From the NCBI RefSeq assembly GCF_052068095.1, contig NZ_JBQHDG010000005.1, forward strand, positions 124,001 through 188,000: 64,000 nt of DNA. Reading direction: 5' to 3'. The translations under genes and the position numbers were made by a program. Position 1 is the stretch's first letter. Every line of letters starts with the position of its first letter. Source of the DNA: Phytohabitans sp052068095. GTDB taxonomy: Bacteria > Actinomycetota > Actinomycetes > Mycobacteriales > Micromonosporaceae. Under the pieces are notes generated by a model that was not told where the DNA came from, made no database searches, and saw nothing but the letters and a program-made list of their open reading frames with translations. Of this stretch, positions 34,574-43,641 are shown one piece after another.

Positions 34574-35365
34574 TTACGCGACACCCGTCCGAGTTGCACG
34601 TTGAGCGATAATCGCCCGAATTGCACCGGCTGAGACGCCCACCACGCAAACTGAGGCGATCAGCGCTAGAAGTCCAATTGGTCCGCTCTTGCGCACCGGC
34701 TGCACCGAGGAGAGCGCTTCGGCCGCCACACCCTCGTCGGTACCTGATGTGTCGTCAACGGTAGCCACGGCCTCACCCGAGTCGCCACCGTCTTCGCTGG
34801 CCATCGCTGGTTCGGGTGTCTCCGTCACGGCGGGGGAGGGTGTCGGCGTCGCCGTCGGCTCGGCCTCCGGCCGCTCCTCCCGCTGGTCGCCTTCGCCGTC
34901 AGCCGGTCGCGCCGGCGAGCCGGGCCGTGGCTTGGAGCCAGGCGCCTTGGCGCGCGGCGCCGGGACGACCTCGACCCGCACCGCCGACTCGTCGGAGAGC
35001 ATGCAGCTTGGCTTGAGTCCCAGCGTGACCGGCCCGCGGTGGAACACCACCGGCGCCGCCGCGCCGTCCGCGATCTCACCCTGCGCGGCGCCGTCCAGCA
35101 TCAGCTTCGCCCGGTACCCCGTCTTGTTGACCACGCGCAAGGTGGTCTCCGCCGGGATCGTGACCGAACTCGTGCTGGGATTGGCCGCACAGGAGACGCC
35201 GAGGAGCCCTCGGTCGCCGCTGAAGACGACCTCCTTGCCGCTCTCCGCGGGAAGCTGGTCCGGCGCCGGCGCGGCCTGCGCGGCGGCGGTGACCAGCAGC
35301 GGCATGGCGGCGAAGAGCGCGGCGACCGCGGTGGCGGCGGCGCGGTGTCGTGCCGGCGGCGGCAT
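34574..35365 (-). CDS. Secreted membrane-anchored protein with Pro/Thr/Glu-rich stalk
   Basis: A 263-residue protein with a signal peptide (residues 1-32, ATAVAALFAAMPLLVTAAAQA) and an Ig-like beta-rich portion with two cysteines (GVSCAANPSTS, LKPSCMLSD). A disordered stalk (TATPTPSPAVTETPEP) and one C-terminal hydrophobic segment (GPIGLLALIASVCVVGVSAGAI) with a basic tail follow. It resembles envelope proteins of copper-binding-like or cupredoxin-like type in actinobacteria, but no ligand motif is evident. The function is unknown. Confidence 0.65.
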   Translation of the reverse strand: MPPPARHRAAATAVAALFAAMPLLVTAAAQAAPAPDQLPAESGKEVVFSGDRGLLGVSCAANPSTSSVTIPAETTLRVVNKTGYRAKLMLDGAAQGEIADGAAAPVVFHRGPVTLGLKPSCMLSDESAVRVEVVPAPRAKAPGSKPRPGSPARPADGEGDQREERPEAEPTATPTPSPAVTETPEPAMASEDGGDSGEAVATVDDTSGTDEGVAAEALSSVQPVRKSGPIGLLALIASVCVVGVSAGAIRAIIAQRATRTGVA

Positions 35366-35517
35366 TCACCATCTCCCAGGTCGGCGGCGCGCCCGGGAGG
35401 CCGCGCTGAGGGACCTCCCGGGCTGGGTCTACTCCGAGTAACGAATTGGGCGAGTCGCCGGTGACGGGTGATTTGTCAGGAACGGCCGCTCGATGACGGA
35501 CCGTCAGACCACTTCAG

Positions 35518-35523
35518 TAGGCT
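35518..35523 (+). promoter_or_regulatory. -10 element (TAGGCT), leaderless promoter of the endonuclease IV-type gene
   Basis: TAGGCT lies seven bases before the ATG at 35531 without a Shine-Dalgarno sequence. Confidence 0.55.
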
Positions 35524-35530
35524 CGGCCCC

Positions 35531-36307
35531 ATGCGTATCGGAGCCCACGTCGATTCGACCGACCCGCTGGGCGCCGCGACCGCCCGCGACGCCGACACGG
35601 TGCAGTTCTTCCTCACCGATCCCCAGGCGTGGAAGGATCCGTCGCCGCGTGCCGACGCCGAGGCGCTGCGCGCCTCCGACGTCGACGTCTACATCCACGC
35701 GCCCTACCGGATCAATGTGGCGACGCTCAACAACCGCATCCGCATCCCCAGCCGCAAGCTGCTGATGAGCCACGCCAAGGGTGCGGCCGACGTCGGGGCG
35801 AAGGGCTTGATCGTCCACGGTGGACACGTCGACAAGGTCGAAGACATCGCCACCGGCTTCGACAACTGGCGCAAGGCATTCGAGTACGCGGCGAAGGAGG
35901 GCGGCTTTGCCACCCCGGTGCTGATCGAAAACACGGCCGGCGGCGACAATGCCTGCGCCCGCCGCTTCGACGCGCTGGCCCGGTTGTGGGACGCGATCGG
36001 CGACTTCGAGCCCGGCTTCTGCCTCGACACATGTCACGCGCACGCGGGCGGCGAAGACCTGCTGACCGCCGTCGACCGGATCAAGGCGATCACCGGCCGC
36101 ATCGATTTGATCCACGCCAACGACTCCAAGGACGACTTCGACTCCGGGCGAGACCGCCACGACAACCTCGGGAGCGGCAGGATCGACCCCGAGCTCGTGG
36201 TCGCCGTCGTGCGCGCGGCCGGCGCGCCGGTTGTGGTGGAGACCCCGGGCGGCGTCGACGGCCAAGCCGCCGACATCACCTTCCTGCGCGACCGAGTCGG
36301 CCGATAG
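35531..36307 (+). CDS. nfo: AP endonuclease, endonuclease IV (Nfo) family
   Basis: A 258-residue TIM-barrel protein. Metal ligands and signatures: MRIGAHVD, VYIHAPYRINVA, KGLIVHGGHVD, VLIENTAGGDNACARRFD, FCLDTCHAHAGGED, DLIHANDSKDDFDSGRDRHDNLGSG. Endonuclease IV incises DNA at abasic sites. It is somewhat shorter than the E. coli enzyme but the catalytic histidines and acids are kept. The start is an ATG with TAGGCT at seven bases, so it is probably leaderless. The next gene starts 11 bp downstream. Confidence 0.88.
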   Translation: MRIGAHVDSTDPLGAATARDADTVQFFLTDPQAWKDPSPRADAEALRASDVDVYIHAPYRINVATLNNRIRIPSRKLLMSHAKGAADVGAKGLIVHGGHVDKVEDIATGFDNWRKAFEYAAKEGGFATPVLIENTAGGDNACARRFDALARLWDAIGDFEPGFCLDTCHAHAGGEDLLTAVDRIKAITGRIDLIHANDSKDDFDSGRDRHDNLGSGRIDPELVVAVVRAAGAPVVVETPGGVDGQAADITFLRDRVGR

Positions 36308-36318
36308 GACCCCATTCC

Positions 36319-38403
36319 ATGAGTACGGAGCAGCCGCAGGTCGTCGATGACGATCCGACGGTTCCGGAGTCGAGCGCGGCGCCCGAGGCCGACCAGGCCA
36401 AGCGCGACGAGACCGCCGTCAGCGAGCCCAAGAGCGACAAGGCCACCGACGCCGAGGGGACCACGGTCACCCAGGCCGGCGAAAAGACCGAGGCTGACGA
36501 AAAGACCGACACTGACGAAAAGGCCAAGGCCGGCGAAAAGACCGAGGACAAGACAGCCGAGGCCGAGCAGGCCGGGGACAAGGCAGGCGACGCCAAGGGC
36601 GAAAAGGCCACGGTGGAGGGGCGGCCGCGCGACCCGTTCGCGGCGTTCGCGCCGGAGCCTGAGCTGCCACCGACCAGGCGTCAGCGGGTCGGGCGGGCGA
36701 TCGGCCGGTTCCTGATCCACGAGTGGACCCTCGCCGTCCTCGGCTGCATCGTGCTCGCCGTGCTGATGACCTGGCCGACCCTGCGCTATCCGCTGCACAC
36801 GCTCCCGCAAGACTTTCACGACCCGGCGCTACAGGCCTGGCAGATGGCCTGGTCCGGCCACATCCTGCTGAGCGACCCGGCCCACCTGTGGGATTCCAAT
36901 ACCTTCTTCCCGGAGCGGCTCACCTTCGCGTTCTCCGACACCCTGCTCGGATACGCGCCGGCCGGCATGCTGGGCGACGGCCCACAGGCGGCCATCCTCC
37001 GATACAACATCATTTTCGTGCTGGCCCACGCGCTGGCGACCTTCGGGGCGTATGCGCTGGTCCGCCAGCTCGGCGCGGGTCGCACCGGCGCGATCGTGGC
37101 GGGGGCCGCCTACACCTACGCGCCCTGGATGCTGGCGCAGGCGGGACACCTGCACATCGTCTCCAACGGCGGCATCCCGCTCGCGCTGGCGATGCTGGCC
37201 CGCGGGCACGGCTACTCGTTCGCGCACGGATATCGCGACGACCGGCGCCACGCGGGGTGGGCGCTCGCCGGCTGGCTCGTCGCGGCGTGGCAGCTCAGCC
37301 TGGGTTTCGGCATCGGCCTGATCTTCGCGTACGTGCTTGGCGCGCTCTCGCTCGTCGCCCTGTTCACCTGGTATTGGCGCAAGGCGTTGCGGTGGGCGGT
37401 CAGGCGGCGGTTCGGTGCGCGCCTGGCGCTGGCCGACCTTTTCGGCGGCCTGATCTTCGCGGCGACGGGAGTGCTGCTCGCCCTGCCGTACTTCGAGGTG
37501 GCACACCTGCACCCGGAGGCGACCCGCCGTGTGCAGGATCTGGAGGCGTACGCGCCGCCGCCAAGCGGCCTCTTCATCGCGCCGCCAGAGTCGCTGATCT
37601 GGGGTGACCTGCACGAAAACGTGCGCGACGGCCTCCGGTGGCCGGCCGAGATGGCCGTCCTGCCCGGATACGTGCTGTACGCGCTCGCCCTCGCCGGCCT
37701 GTTCTTCTCGATCTGGAAGGTGCGCCACCGGCTCCTGCTGCTCGGCGGCGTGCTGGTCACCGGCATCCTGGCGCTCGGCCCCAACTTCTTCGGCGGCAAG
37801 TACACGTATCTGCCGCTCTTCGAGTACCTGCCGGGTTGGGACGGCCTGCGTACGCCGGGCCGGCTCATGCTGTGGACGACGCTGCTGCTGGGCATCCTGG
37901 CGGCGGGTGCGGTGAGCGCGCTGGTGCGCCGGGTCAACGAGATCGCCGCCACGCGGTTGACGCTGCGCCCAGGCGTACTGCTCCGCATCGTCACGCTGGT
38001 GCCACTGCTGCTGGTGCTGGTCGAGGGCCTCAACACCACACCGCACCCGGCCGTGCCCCCGCAGCCCGCGGTGATGCGCACCGACCCCGGGCCGATCCTC
38101 GTGCTGCCCTTCAACCTGACCTACGAGCAGACCGTCATGCTCTGGTCGACCACGCGTTTCCAGCCGGTGGTCAACGGCGGGAGCGGATTCACGCCGGTGC
38201 GGCAGGAGCGCACGCGGGAGGCCGCCAAGACGTTCCCCGATCAAGCCAGCGTCGACTACCTGCGCGAGCTGGGCGTCAAGACGGTCGTGATGCTCCGCGA
38301 CGAGCTCGACGGCACACCGTGGCAGGCGGCCGTCGACCTGCCCGTCGACGGGCTCGGCATCCAGCGCGAGGAGATCGGCGACACGATCGTGTACCGGCTC
38401 TGA
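36319..38403 (+). CDS. Large GT-C-like membrane protein with acidic/lysine-rich N-terminal tail
   Basis: A 694-residue protein. Residues 1 to about 105 are a disordered tail of Lys/Glu/Asp/Ala repeats (GEKTEADEKTDTDEKAKAGE). Then come about ten hydrophobic segments from residue 140 (LAVLGCIVLAVLMTWPTL), loops with QDFHDPALQAWQMAWSGHIL and FFPERLTFAFSD typical of uncharacterised GT-C-type membrane proteins, and a C-terminal soluble domain (VLPFNLTYEQTVMLWSTTRFQPVVNGGSGF). Glycan transfer outside the membrane is inferred. It is convergent with the GT87 gene, 18 bp apart. Confidence 0.65.
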   Translation: MSTEQPQVVDDDPTVPESSAAPEADQAKRDETAVSEPKSDKATDAEGTTVTQAGEKTEADEKTDTDEKAKAGEKTEDKTAEAEQAGDKAGDAKGEKATVEGRPRDPFAAFAPEPELPPTRRQRVGRAIGRFLIHEWTLAVLGCIVLAVLMTWPTLRYPLHTLPQDFHDPALQAWQMAWSGHILLSDPAHLWDSNTFFPERLTFAFSDTLLGYAPAGMLGDGPQAAILRYNIIFVLAHALATFGAYALVRQLGAGRTGAIVAGAAYTYAPWMLAQAGHLHIVSNGGIPLALAMLARGHGYSFAHGYRDDRRHAGWALAGWLVAAWQLSLGFGIGLIFAYVLGALSLVALFTWYWRKALRWAVRRRFGARLALADLFGGLIFAATGVLLALPYFEVAHLHPEATRRVQDLEAYAPPPSGLFIAPPESLIWGDLHENVRDGLRWPAEMAVLPGYVLYALALAGLFFSIWKVRHRLLLLGGVLVTGILALGPNFFGGKYTYLPLFEYLPGWDGLRTPGRLMLWTTLLLGILAAGAVSALVRRVNEIAATRLTLRPGVLLRIVTLVPLLLVLVEGLNTTPHPAVPPQPAVMRTDPGPILVLPFNLTYEQTVMLWSTTRFQPVVNGGSGFTPVRQERTREAAKTFPDQASVDYLRELGVKTVVMLRDELDGTPWQAAVDLPVDGLGIQREEIGDTIVYRL

Positions 38404-38421
38404 CCCCGGCTGGCCGGGAGC

Positions 38422-39939
38422 TCAGACGGTCACCGGCTCCCGGTCCGGCGGCGGCGGAGCCTCGCCGGCCTCGCGTCGCGCGCGCCATCGCACCAGCCAC
38501 GGCGCGTCGTCCGCACCGTCGAAGACGCCACCGTCCGGGTCGTCCTCGTACGTCTGCCGCACCGGGTCGCGCTCGGGCGTCACGATGTCGCGCACGATCA
38601 GCCCGCACAGGACGGCGACGGTGACCAGCCGCAGGGTGGAGGCGAGCACGAAGACGCCCTCCGGGAAGACCGGCTTGCCCGAGGCGCCGAGCAGCTCCCC
38701 GTAGAACGAGACGAAGTAGAGCACCTCGGCGATCTGCCAGGCGAGGAACGCACCCCACCGCGGACGGGCGAGGACGGCGAGCGGAATCAGCCACAGCACG
38801 TACTGCTGGGACCAGACCTTGCTGAAGATCAGGAACGAAGCGACCACGAGGAACGCCAGCGCGGCGACGCGCGGCTTGCGGGGCGCGAAGAGGGCCAGCG
38901 CGGCGATCGCGAGGCAGGAGAGCCCGAACAGGCCGTACGTCAGGAGGTTGAGCTGCGGGACATGGTTGCTCAGCCACTGGAAGGGGCCTTGGTCACCCGG
39001 TGAGCCGGAGTTCCACTTGCCGTCGAGGTAACGGCCGATATACCACAGCGTGCCCCAGTCGATCGGCCGCTCGGTATTGAGCTCGAAGAAGCGGTCCCAG
39101 TTTTCCCGGTACGGAATCGCGGCCGGCAGGTTGACCGCGACCAGCGCGGCGAGCGCGGTGCCGGTGGCCACGAGCGCCTGCCGGAGCCGATTCGTACGCA
39201 GACCGAGCACCAGCAGTGGCCCGAGGATGAAGAGTGGCCACATCTTCGCGGCGCCGGCGAGTCCTAGGAGGATGCCGGCGACCACGGGATGTCGTTTGGC
39301 CCAGGCATACATGCCGAACGCGGCCAGCCCGATGGCGAGAAAGTCCCAGTTTACCGTCGCGGTGACGAATAGAGCGGGGGAGAGCGCGAACATCGCCGCG
39401 TCCCACGGTCGTCGCCGACGCACGGCCAGGATCGTGGCGACCGTCGCGATCGCGAGAGCACCGAGCACCAGGGCGTTGGCATCGTAGAACCACAGCGCCT
39501 GGTTGAGCTCCGGACGGCTTTCCCCGAGCGCGTGCACCGGCAGCCCGAGGGCGCCCATGAAGTAGCCGGTCAGCACCGGGTACTCGACCGGGTGGTCACG
39601 GTAGGGGACCTTGCCCTCGTTGAGCCCTTCGGCGTAGTAGAGCGCGAGCACGTCGGTGTAGCAGAACCGCGTGTACTGGATGTGGTCTGCCCAGGCACCG
39701 TCGCGGCACGGCGACTTTTGCACCCAGTGCAGGGCGAGCGTGAGGCAGGTCAGCGCGATGACGATGCGGGTGGCGGTCCAGAAGCGCCCGCCCCACTGCG
39801 CCTGCGGCTTGTCGGAGCCTGCGGCGTGCTCGCCGATCGGCCCCCCGATGGCCTCGGACAGCCCGCGCACGAACCCGTCCGACTGCGCCGGATGATCTAC
39901 ACGTTCAGATCCATCGATGTCGGTCGTGCGCACGCTCAT
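38422..39939 (-). CDS. GT87 family (DUF2029) membrane glycosyltransferase
   Basis: A 505-residue polytopic protein with about nine hydrophobic segments from residue 57. GT87 features: DHIQYTRFCYTDVLALY near the first loop, PYRDHPVEYPVLTGYFMG, ATVNWDFLAIGLAAFG, GLAGAAKMWPLFILGP and SKVWSQQYVLWLIPLAVL. The C-terminal 60 residues are acidic and cytoplasmic. It probably uses polyprenyl-phospho-sugar for envelope glycan synthesis. It is downstream of the penicillin-binding protein gene on the same strand, with a hairpin between. Confidence 0.8.
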   Translation of the reverse strand: MSVRTTDIDGSERVDHPAQSDGFVRGLSEAIGGPIGEHAAGSDKPQAQWGGRFWTATRIVIALTCLTLALHWVQKSPCRDGAWADHIQYTRFCYTDVLALYYAEGLNEGKVPYRDHPVEYPVLTGYFMGALGLPVHALGESRPELNQALWFYDANALVLGALAIATVATILAVRRRRPWDAAMFALSPALFVTATVNWDFLAIGLAAFGMYAWAKRHPVVAGILLGLAGAAKMWPLFILGPLLVLGLRTNRLRQALVATGTALAALVAVNLPAAIPYRENWDRFFELNTERPIDWGTLWYIGRYLDGKWNSGSPGDQGPFQWLSNHVPQLNLLTYGLFGLSCLAIAALALFAPRKPRVAALAFLVVASFLIFSKVWSQQYVLWLIPLAVLARPRWGAFLAWQIAEVLYFVSFYGELLGASGKPVFPEGVFVLASTLRLVTVAVLCGLIVRDIVTPERDPVRQTYEDDPDGGVFDGADDAPWLVRWRARREAGEAPPPPDREPVTV

Positions 39940-39966
39940 AAAGAGGCATCATGCCCTATCGACGGC

Positions 39967-39997
39967 GGGATCCGCGCGGCCCAGCCGCGCGGATCCC
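39967..39997 (-). terminator. GC-rich hairpin after the PBP gene
   Basis: Perfect 13-bp stem GGGATCCGCGCGG (39967-39979) with 39985-39997, 5-nt loop, between the PBP stop and the GT87 start. There is no U-tract. Confidence 0.6.
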
Positions 39998-40031
39998 AGC
40001 AATCGTCGAGTCGACACCCGGTCGGGAGAGG

Positions 40032-42791
40032 CTAACCCCCCGGGAGCGTGTTGCCCTGCTGCGGCGGTGGCGTGGTCTGAGTGCCCGGGTTGGGCTGCTC
40101 GTTGTCGTTGTCGTCGTCGTTGCCATTGCCGTTGCCGTTGCCATTGCCGTTGCGGTCGTTGTCCGGGCAGAGGATGTCAGGCAGCAGGCCACAGTTGCCA
40201 TTGCCGTTGCCATTGCCGTTGTCCGGCCCCTGGGTCGGCGGCGGTGGCGACGCGCCGTTCGGGAACGGGCTGTCCGGATCGCCGGTGTTCTTCCGGTCTT
40301 CGAACCGCTTGACTTCCAGCGCCATCCGCTCATGCACCAGGTCCATGAACATTTCCCAGATCGAGGCGGGTGTGCCGGAGCCCGACATCTTCTTGGTGCC
40401 GCCCGGTTCTTTGATCGCCCGGCGTTTGCCCTCGGTGCCGACCCAGACCGCAGAGGCGATCTGCGGCGTCGCGCCGACGAACCAGGCGTCGCCGTTGTCG
40501 CTGCGGTCCTGGTTGAGCTCCCAGGTGCCGGACTTGCCGGTGGCCGGGCGGTCGCCCTTCAGATCCTTGTCGATGTTGTCGGGGATCTTCTGGAGCACGG
40601 CGTTGATGTCGTCGATCTGGTTGGCCTCGAAGCGCTGCTCCGGCTTGAGCTTTTCGCCCTTGCCCGGGACCGGCCCGAACTTGCCGGTCGCGTCGCGCTT
40701 CTCCACCTTCTTGATGAAGTGCGCCTTGTTGTAGATACCCCGGTTGGCGAGGGTGGCCACACCGTTGGCGTGGTCGAGCACCGTGATCGGGTACTGGCCG
40801 AACGCCACCTCGTTGTCGAACTCCGCCGGCGCCAGCTTCTCCGGGGCGGTCTTGGTGAGGTCGTGCGGCTTGCCCTTGTTGGTGTCGAACATCGTGCGGA
40901 TGCCGGCATCGCGGGCCGCCTCGACCACCTTGGCCGGCCCGATACCGTCGGCGATCCAGTAGAACGGGACGTTGTACGACGAGATCGTCGACTGCTCGAG
41001 CGTGCAACTGCGACCGCACCTGATGTCACCGGCGTCGCGGCCCGCGTTCGAGATCTTCCGCCCGTTGTCGTCGTCCTTGAGGGCGTCCCAGCGCGAGTCC
41101 ATCGGGATGCCCGCCTTCATCGCCGCCGCGAGCGTGTAGATCTTGAACGTCGAACCCGCCGCGTGACCGCCCGAGTTGCCGCCGTCGTTGAGACCGGCGT
41201 AGTCGTAGCCGGTGCCGTTTTCACCGCCGTAGTACGCCAACACCTGGCCGTTGGTCGGATCGATCGCGACAAGCGCTGCCTTGTAGTACTTCGGCAGCTT
41301 GTGCATCGGCGAGGTCGTGGACGCCCAGCGGGCCGCCTCCTCCGCCGACTTCTGCGCCTGCTGGTTGATCGTGGTGGTGATCCGGTAGCCGCCCTTCTTC
41401 CACTCGGCGGCCGGGATACCCATCTCTTCGAGCTCGTCGCGGACGTAGTTGACGACGTTGCCGCTCGGCTTGTCGATGCCGCAGCCGATGTTGCAGCTCT
41501 TCGCGTCGTACTTTTGCAGCGTCTTGGTCGGGTAGACGGACTTGGCCCGCTCATCGGCCGTCATCCACTTCTTCTCGACCATGTTGTTGAGGGTGTAGCC
41601 CCACCGCGCCTTGGCCTCTTCGGGGTTGGTCTGCGGGTCGAAGCCCTTGTGGCCGGTGGCCTTGTCGGGCTCCGGCTGCTTGATCACCGCGGCGAGGACG
41701 GCGGCCTCTTCCTTGGTGAGCGCGCCCTTCTTACCCGGCTGGACCAACACCGACTTGCGGAAGTACATCTGTGCGGCGGCCTCGATGCCGTGCGCGCCTC
41801 GACCGAAGTAGATCGCGTTGAGGTAGTAGCCGAGGATCTCGTCCTTTTCGAGGTCCTGCTCCAGCTTTCGGGCCAGCACCGCCTCGCGGATCTTGCGGTT
41901 GTAGTTGATGCCGCTGAGGTCGGCGGCGTGCCGCGCGTACTGCTGCGTGATCGTCGAGGCGCCTTGGGTGTTGCCGCCGGTGAAGTTGTTCCAGGCGGCG
42001 CGAGCGATGCCCTTGAGATCGATGCCCTCGTGATCGAGGAAGTTCTTGTCTTCGGCGGCCATCACGGCTTCCTTGACCACCGGCGAGATCTTGTCGGCCG
42101 GCACGACCGTGCGGTTGACCTCGCCGAGCTTGGCCAGCTCCTTGCCGTTGGAGTAGACGATCGAGGTCGCCTGGGCCTCGAATGTGTCGTAAGTCGGCAC
42201 GTCGTCGTAGAACCAGGTCAAGGCGACCACGCCGGCGCCGGCCATCATCACGACGACGGCGAACGCGGCGACGATCCAGTTGATCCTCTTGCGCCGCTTG
42301 GCTCGCTTGATCGCGGCCGGGTCGCTGGGGCCTCTGCCACCCTTGGCGGCCCGGCGACCGGGGCCGGTCGGCCCGCTCGGCCCACCGGGACCCTCCAGCA
42401 CGTCTGGCCGGCCGAACTCAGGCCCGGCCGGCGAGACCGGCCGCACCGCGGCGCGACCGACGGTGGCCCGGCCGGCCGCGCCGGCGACGGGCGGCCGCCC
42501 TGCCGTGCCCGGTGAAGCCGAGCCGACCGACGCGGAACCAACGGAGGCCCGGCCGGCGGAGGCCCGCCCGGACGATGCGCCGACCGATGCCCGGCCTGAG
42601 GAGCCGGCGGCCGCGCGGCCCGAGGTGGGGCGGGGCGCCGGCTCGGAGCCGTACCCGTCGCCGTTTCGGGCCCAGCCACCCTCGGAGCCGCCGCGTGCCG
42701 ACCCACGGGCGCGGGGGGCCCCGTAGTCGTCGGACGGGCCTGAAACATTGGCCCGACCGCGCGCGGAACTAGGGTCGTCGTACGAGTTCAT
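40032..42791 (-). CDS. ponA: Bifunctional class A penicillin-binding protein (PBP1 type)
   Basis: A 919-residue peptidoglycan synthase. An N-terminal cytoplasmic region of about 170 residues is rich in Ala/Gly/Ser/Arg with repeats (GRASVGSASVGSASPG), followed by one membrane anchor (IVAAFAVVVMMAGAGVVALTW). GT51 glycosyltransferase motifs are MAAEDKNFLDHEGID and GASTITQQYARH. The transpeptidase has STFK, SSYN and KSG motifs. A low-complexity tail follows, with Asn-Gly runs and CGLLPDILCPDND. It is expected in the cell envelope at sites of wall growth. The start is ATG at 42791. Confidence 0.92.
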   Translation of the reverse strand: MNSYDDPSSARGRANVSGPSDDYGAPRARGSARGGSEGGWARNGDGYGSEPAPRPTSGRAAAGSSGRASVGASSGRASAGRASVGSASVGSASPGTAGRPPVAGAAGRATVGRAAVRPVSPAGPEFGRPDVLEGPGGPSGPTGPGRRAAKGGRGPSDPAAIKRAKRRKRINWIVAAFAVVVMMAGAGVVALTWFYDDVPTYDTFEAQATSIVYSNGKELAKLGEVNRTVVPADKISPVVKEAVMAAEDKNFLDHEGIDLKGIARAAWNNFTGGNTQGASTITQQYARHAADLSGINYNRKIREAVLARKLEQDLEKDEILGYYLNAIYFGRGAHGIEAAAQMYFRKSVLVQPGKKGALTKEEAAVLAAVIKQPEPDKATGHKGFDPQTNPEEAKARWGYTLNNMVEKKWMTADERAKSVYPTKTLQKYDAKSCNIGCGIDKPSGNVVNYVRDELEEMGIPAAEWKKGGYRITTTINQQAQKSAEEAARWASTTSPMHKLPKYYKAALVAIDPTNGQVLAYYGGENGTGYDYAGLNDGGNSGGHAAGSTFKIYTLAAAMKAGIPMDSRWDALKDDDNGRKISNAGRDAGDIRCGRSCTLEQSTISSYNVPFYWIADGIGPAKVVEAARDAGIRTMFDTNKGKPHDLTKTAPEKLAPAEFDNEVAFGQYPITVLDHANGVATLANRGIYNKAHFIKKVEKRDATGKFGPVPGKGEKLKPEQRFEANQIDDINAVLQKIPDNIDKDLKGDRPATGKSGTWELNQDRSDNGDAWFVGATPQIASAVWVGTEGKRRAIKEPGGTKKMSGSGTPASIWEMFMDLVHERMALEVKRFEDRKNTGDPDSPFPNGASPPPPTQGPDNGNGNGNGNCGLLPDILCPDNDRNGNGNGNGNGNDDDNDNEQPNPGTQTTPPPQQGNTLPGG

Positions 42792-42988
42792 TCGTCACAC
42801 CCTGCCGGTCGCGATGACGCGCTCTCGCGACGCCACCGTGTTGCGGTGAGTTAGGACACCTTCTGACGCCAGCCCGGCCACATGACCGAGCAAGGCTTCG
42901 CCCGACAAATTCGGACTTATCCGATTAACGAGTGATTGCTTGCCCCGCCACTTCGGGTCCTCCACCCCGTCGTTCGGGCAAGCATCGG

Positions 42989-43468
42989 TCACCGTCGGGC
43001 CTCTCGCCTTCGTTTGGTCGCCGGCGCCCCAACGCCGGTAGCGGATGAACCAGAAGTGGATGAGCCGACGGCAGCCGCCGTCTCTGCGGCGGGCTCATCG
43101 GTCAGCCCGTCGCGGCCGAGCAGGAACTGCTCGACGAGATGATTCCAGTCGCAGGCGCGGCACACCTCCACCACGTACACCTGGAACTCACGGAACGTCA
43201 TCGCCAGCACCGGCAACTCCGTGCGGGTGCGGGCCTGTCCGGCCGACTGCTTGAGCTCATCGCCATAGATGTAATGGACGAGCGTCAGGTTTTCCCGGCG
43301 GCAGATCGGGCAGCGCCGGTCGGTGGGCTCGCCGTGGAAGCGGGCGGCGTTCTTCAAGTAGGGAGACGCATCGCAGACTTCGTACGTACCCACGCGGCCA
43401 GAAAGGACCTCACGCAGCAGCGCTCGCTTCTGGAGCGAGTAGTCGACAACCTGCCGCTGCGTGCGCAT
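42989..43468 (-). CDS. DUF5318 family protein
   Basis: A 159-residue protein, MRTQRQVVDYSLQKRALL, with two cysteine pairs (CPICRREN and VCRACDW) that could bind zinc, and EVCDASPYLKNAARFHGEPT typical of the actinobacterial DUF5318 family. The function is unknown. The gene sits upstream of the PBP gene on the same strand, as in other actinobacteria. The ATG at 43468 is chosen because family members begin there; the frame continues further upstream. Confidence 0.8.
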   Translation of the reverse strand: MRTQRQVVDYSLQKRALLREVLSGRVGTYEVCDASPYLKNAARFHGEPTDRRCPICRRENLTLVHYIYGDELKQSAGQARTRTELPVLAMTFREFQVYVVEVCRACDWNHLVEQFLLGRDGLTDEPAAETAAAVGSSTSGSSATGVGAPATKRRREARR

Positions 43469-43572
43469 GCGGACGAGGGTACGCGGTTCCGGGCGAGGAG
43501 GCGACAACCGTCACTTTCTGCTACCAGACGACTCGATTCTGATGTTTGCCGTCCGGCCACCTCCGCGATACC

Positions 43573-43601
43573 GTGCGATGTATCGGGGCGATACATCGCA
43601 C
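43573..43601. promoter_or_regulatory. PadR-type operator (perfect 12-bp inverted repeat)
   Basis: GTGCGATGTATC (43573-43584) and its exact reverse complement (43590-43601) around GGGGC, 40 bp upstream of the padR start. The ATGTATC..GATACAT core agrees with PadR-family operators (ATGT..ACAT), so autoregulation of padR-ino1 is likely. Confidence 0.8.
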
Positions 43602-43641
43602 CGGTTAACGCGAGTACACCAGTGGGTAAGGAGGGTGAGAC

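Noticed and set aside
40100..40260. Regular repeats resembling a CRISPR array
   Set aside because: They are hexanucleotide coding repeats for Asn-Gly without spacers.
42795..42992. 65-codon minus-strand open frame between the PBP and DUF5318 genes
   Set aside because: No family resemblance, no ribosome-binding site and poor third-position GC pattern; treated as intergenic.
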